The notes under the pieces were generated by a model, which worked only from the letters and a program-made list of their open reading frames with translations, did not search any database and was not told the DNA's origin. Positions 63,201 to 64,000 of a DNA stretch of 64,000 bases are shown piece by piece. The translations under genes were made by a program, and so were the position numbers. Source of the stretch: Micromussa lordhowensis (taxonomy: Eukaryota > Cnidaria > Anthozoa > Scleractinia > Lobophylliidae); NCBI GenBank assembly GCA_964020085.1, contig OZ026601.1:18934430-18998429 (forward strand). Reading direction: 5' to 3'. Each line of letters opens with the position of its first letter. The stretch's first letter is position 1.

Positions 63201-64000
63201 GCTTTCTAACTGATAAGTGATGAGAATCAAAGTATCTTTTAATACACGGACGTGTCTTTTAGCAGCTTTTAACAGTGTTTTATCACTGCTATTATTAATA
63301 AATTTTCTTGAGAGTGTTTAAAATTTCTAATTTCGCGATTGCGACAATTAACGCACAGAAGAAAGGGAGTATAACTGTATGTCTTCTGTGAAATTCTAAC
63401 CAGTTCGCTTTGGAAGTTTTCTTTCTAAAATCGAGGCAGCGATCAACAGACAAATAACATGGGCTGCGTTGCTAGGAAACGTTACGCAGAGATATAGCTG
63501 TTTAGTTTCGAAATACTCTACCAGGAAAATGTCATTTGATCCCGAAACGAGAAACATGTTAAAATGTGAATCTCGGAACAATAAGGTAAATGACTTGTTA
63601 TATTTTAATGCTGAGAAATAAAATCTTTCGGGAGACAACAACATTTTTAATGATTTTAAAAACTCAAAGTATTCGACCCAAGGGAGACTGTGAGTTTTGT
63701 TTCCCCGAGACCCTCAATGTTTGCCGGGCGAACGAGGGGAATACTGAGGTTGAGGGTAAACAAATAAAACTAACTGTTTCCCGCGGAGTCAGTCATTTAG
63801 TGTTTTGTTATACCACCCGACTCAAAAATAGGAAAAAAAAACTGTGAAAACTCGTTTCCTTGACGCCGGCTGGCACAAAAATTTGCCGCGGTTTCAAAGA
63901 GCACGACCTGATCACGTACGAGTTGTTCAAGTTGTTGTTTCCCTAGGGAATTTCTCCTCCAATCGGAAAACGTATTTGAGTTGGGAGGTGTAACAATAAT
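63200..64000. other. Window end, no supported gene
   Basis: Short ORFs at 63396-63644 (minus) and 63590-63847 (plus) show no domain. An ATG-led frame at 63529 ends at AAG|GTAAAT, which could be an exon end, but support is thin. Confidence 0.3.

Noticed and set aside
63529..63586. Possible first exon on the plus strand ending AAG|GTAAAT
   Set aside because: Weak donor, no signal peptide or domain, and the frame is also open upstream of the ATG.

Overview
This is a window of an animal nuclear genome. It is AT-rich, genes have introns with standard GT/AG sites, and about two thirds is repeats. I see no bacterial operons, plasmid or viral genome. The mix of Penelope-like elements with GIY-YIG endonucleases, an Ngaro-type tyrosine-recombinase retrotransposon, Ty3/gypsy fragments and many hairpin MITEs is what I would expect in an anthozoan, most likely a reef coral. 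The species assignment is inference.

Region 1 (1-32.6 kb, minus strand) is the most interesting part. It looks like a locus for a secreted or matrix-type modular protein built from symmetrical phase-1 exons. I find 25 micro-exons of 21 or 24 nt, each between a good acceptor and a GTAAGT- or GTGAGT-type donor and each encoding a variant of the peptide (V/A)-P-D-Q-V-S-T-A. Two complete F5/8 type C (discoidin) domains are each split over two exons, and there are two damaged WAP (four-disulfide-core) exons. Ten of the micro-exons lie in an exact 343-bp tandem array (about 20.1-23.5 kb). The left part (about 1.4-15.6 kb) is a tandem duplication of about 7.2 kb. The two discoidin copies differ almost only in two short loops, while the surrounding DNA is nearly identical. 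Each duplicated block also holds two foldback-like DNA transposons whose inverted repeats contain a 21-bp minisatellite, expanded to about 45 units in one place.

Region 2 (25.2-28.7 kb) holds two decayed Penelope-like elements arranged tail to tail. The first is split by a 782-bp TIR element with a TTA target-site duplication.

Region 3 (34.1-45 kb) is a 2.6-kb tandem duplication carrying Ty3/gypsy RT remnants. One unit received a 4.4-kb Ngaro/PAT-like element (35260-39675); the sister unit keeps the exact empty site. The element has A1-ORFs-B1-A2-B2 split direct repeats. Its gag-like, RT/RNase H and tyrosine recombinase regions lie in one reading frame interrupted by only two TGA codons; the first sits in a tobamovirus-type readthrough context (CAA TGA CAA CTA).

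Region 4 (45-64 kb) is mostly intergenic with MITEs, PLE and gypsy fragments, and hammerhead-like motifs. It holds two credible host genes on the minus strand. One is a single-exon 220-aa protein with a signal peptide and a C-terminal RDEL (46519-47181), with a kappaB-like site upstream. The other is a two-exon gene (61335-61265 and 60307-60175) with TATA box, signal peptide, matching phase-2 splice sites and AATAAA, encoding a 67-aa Arg-rich secreted peptide.
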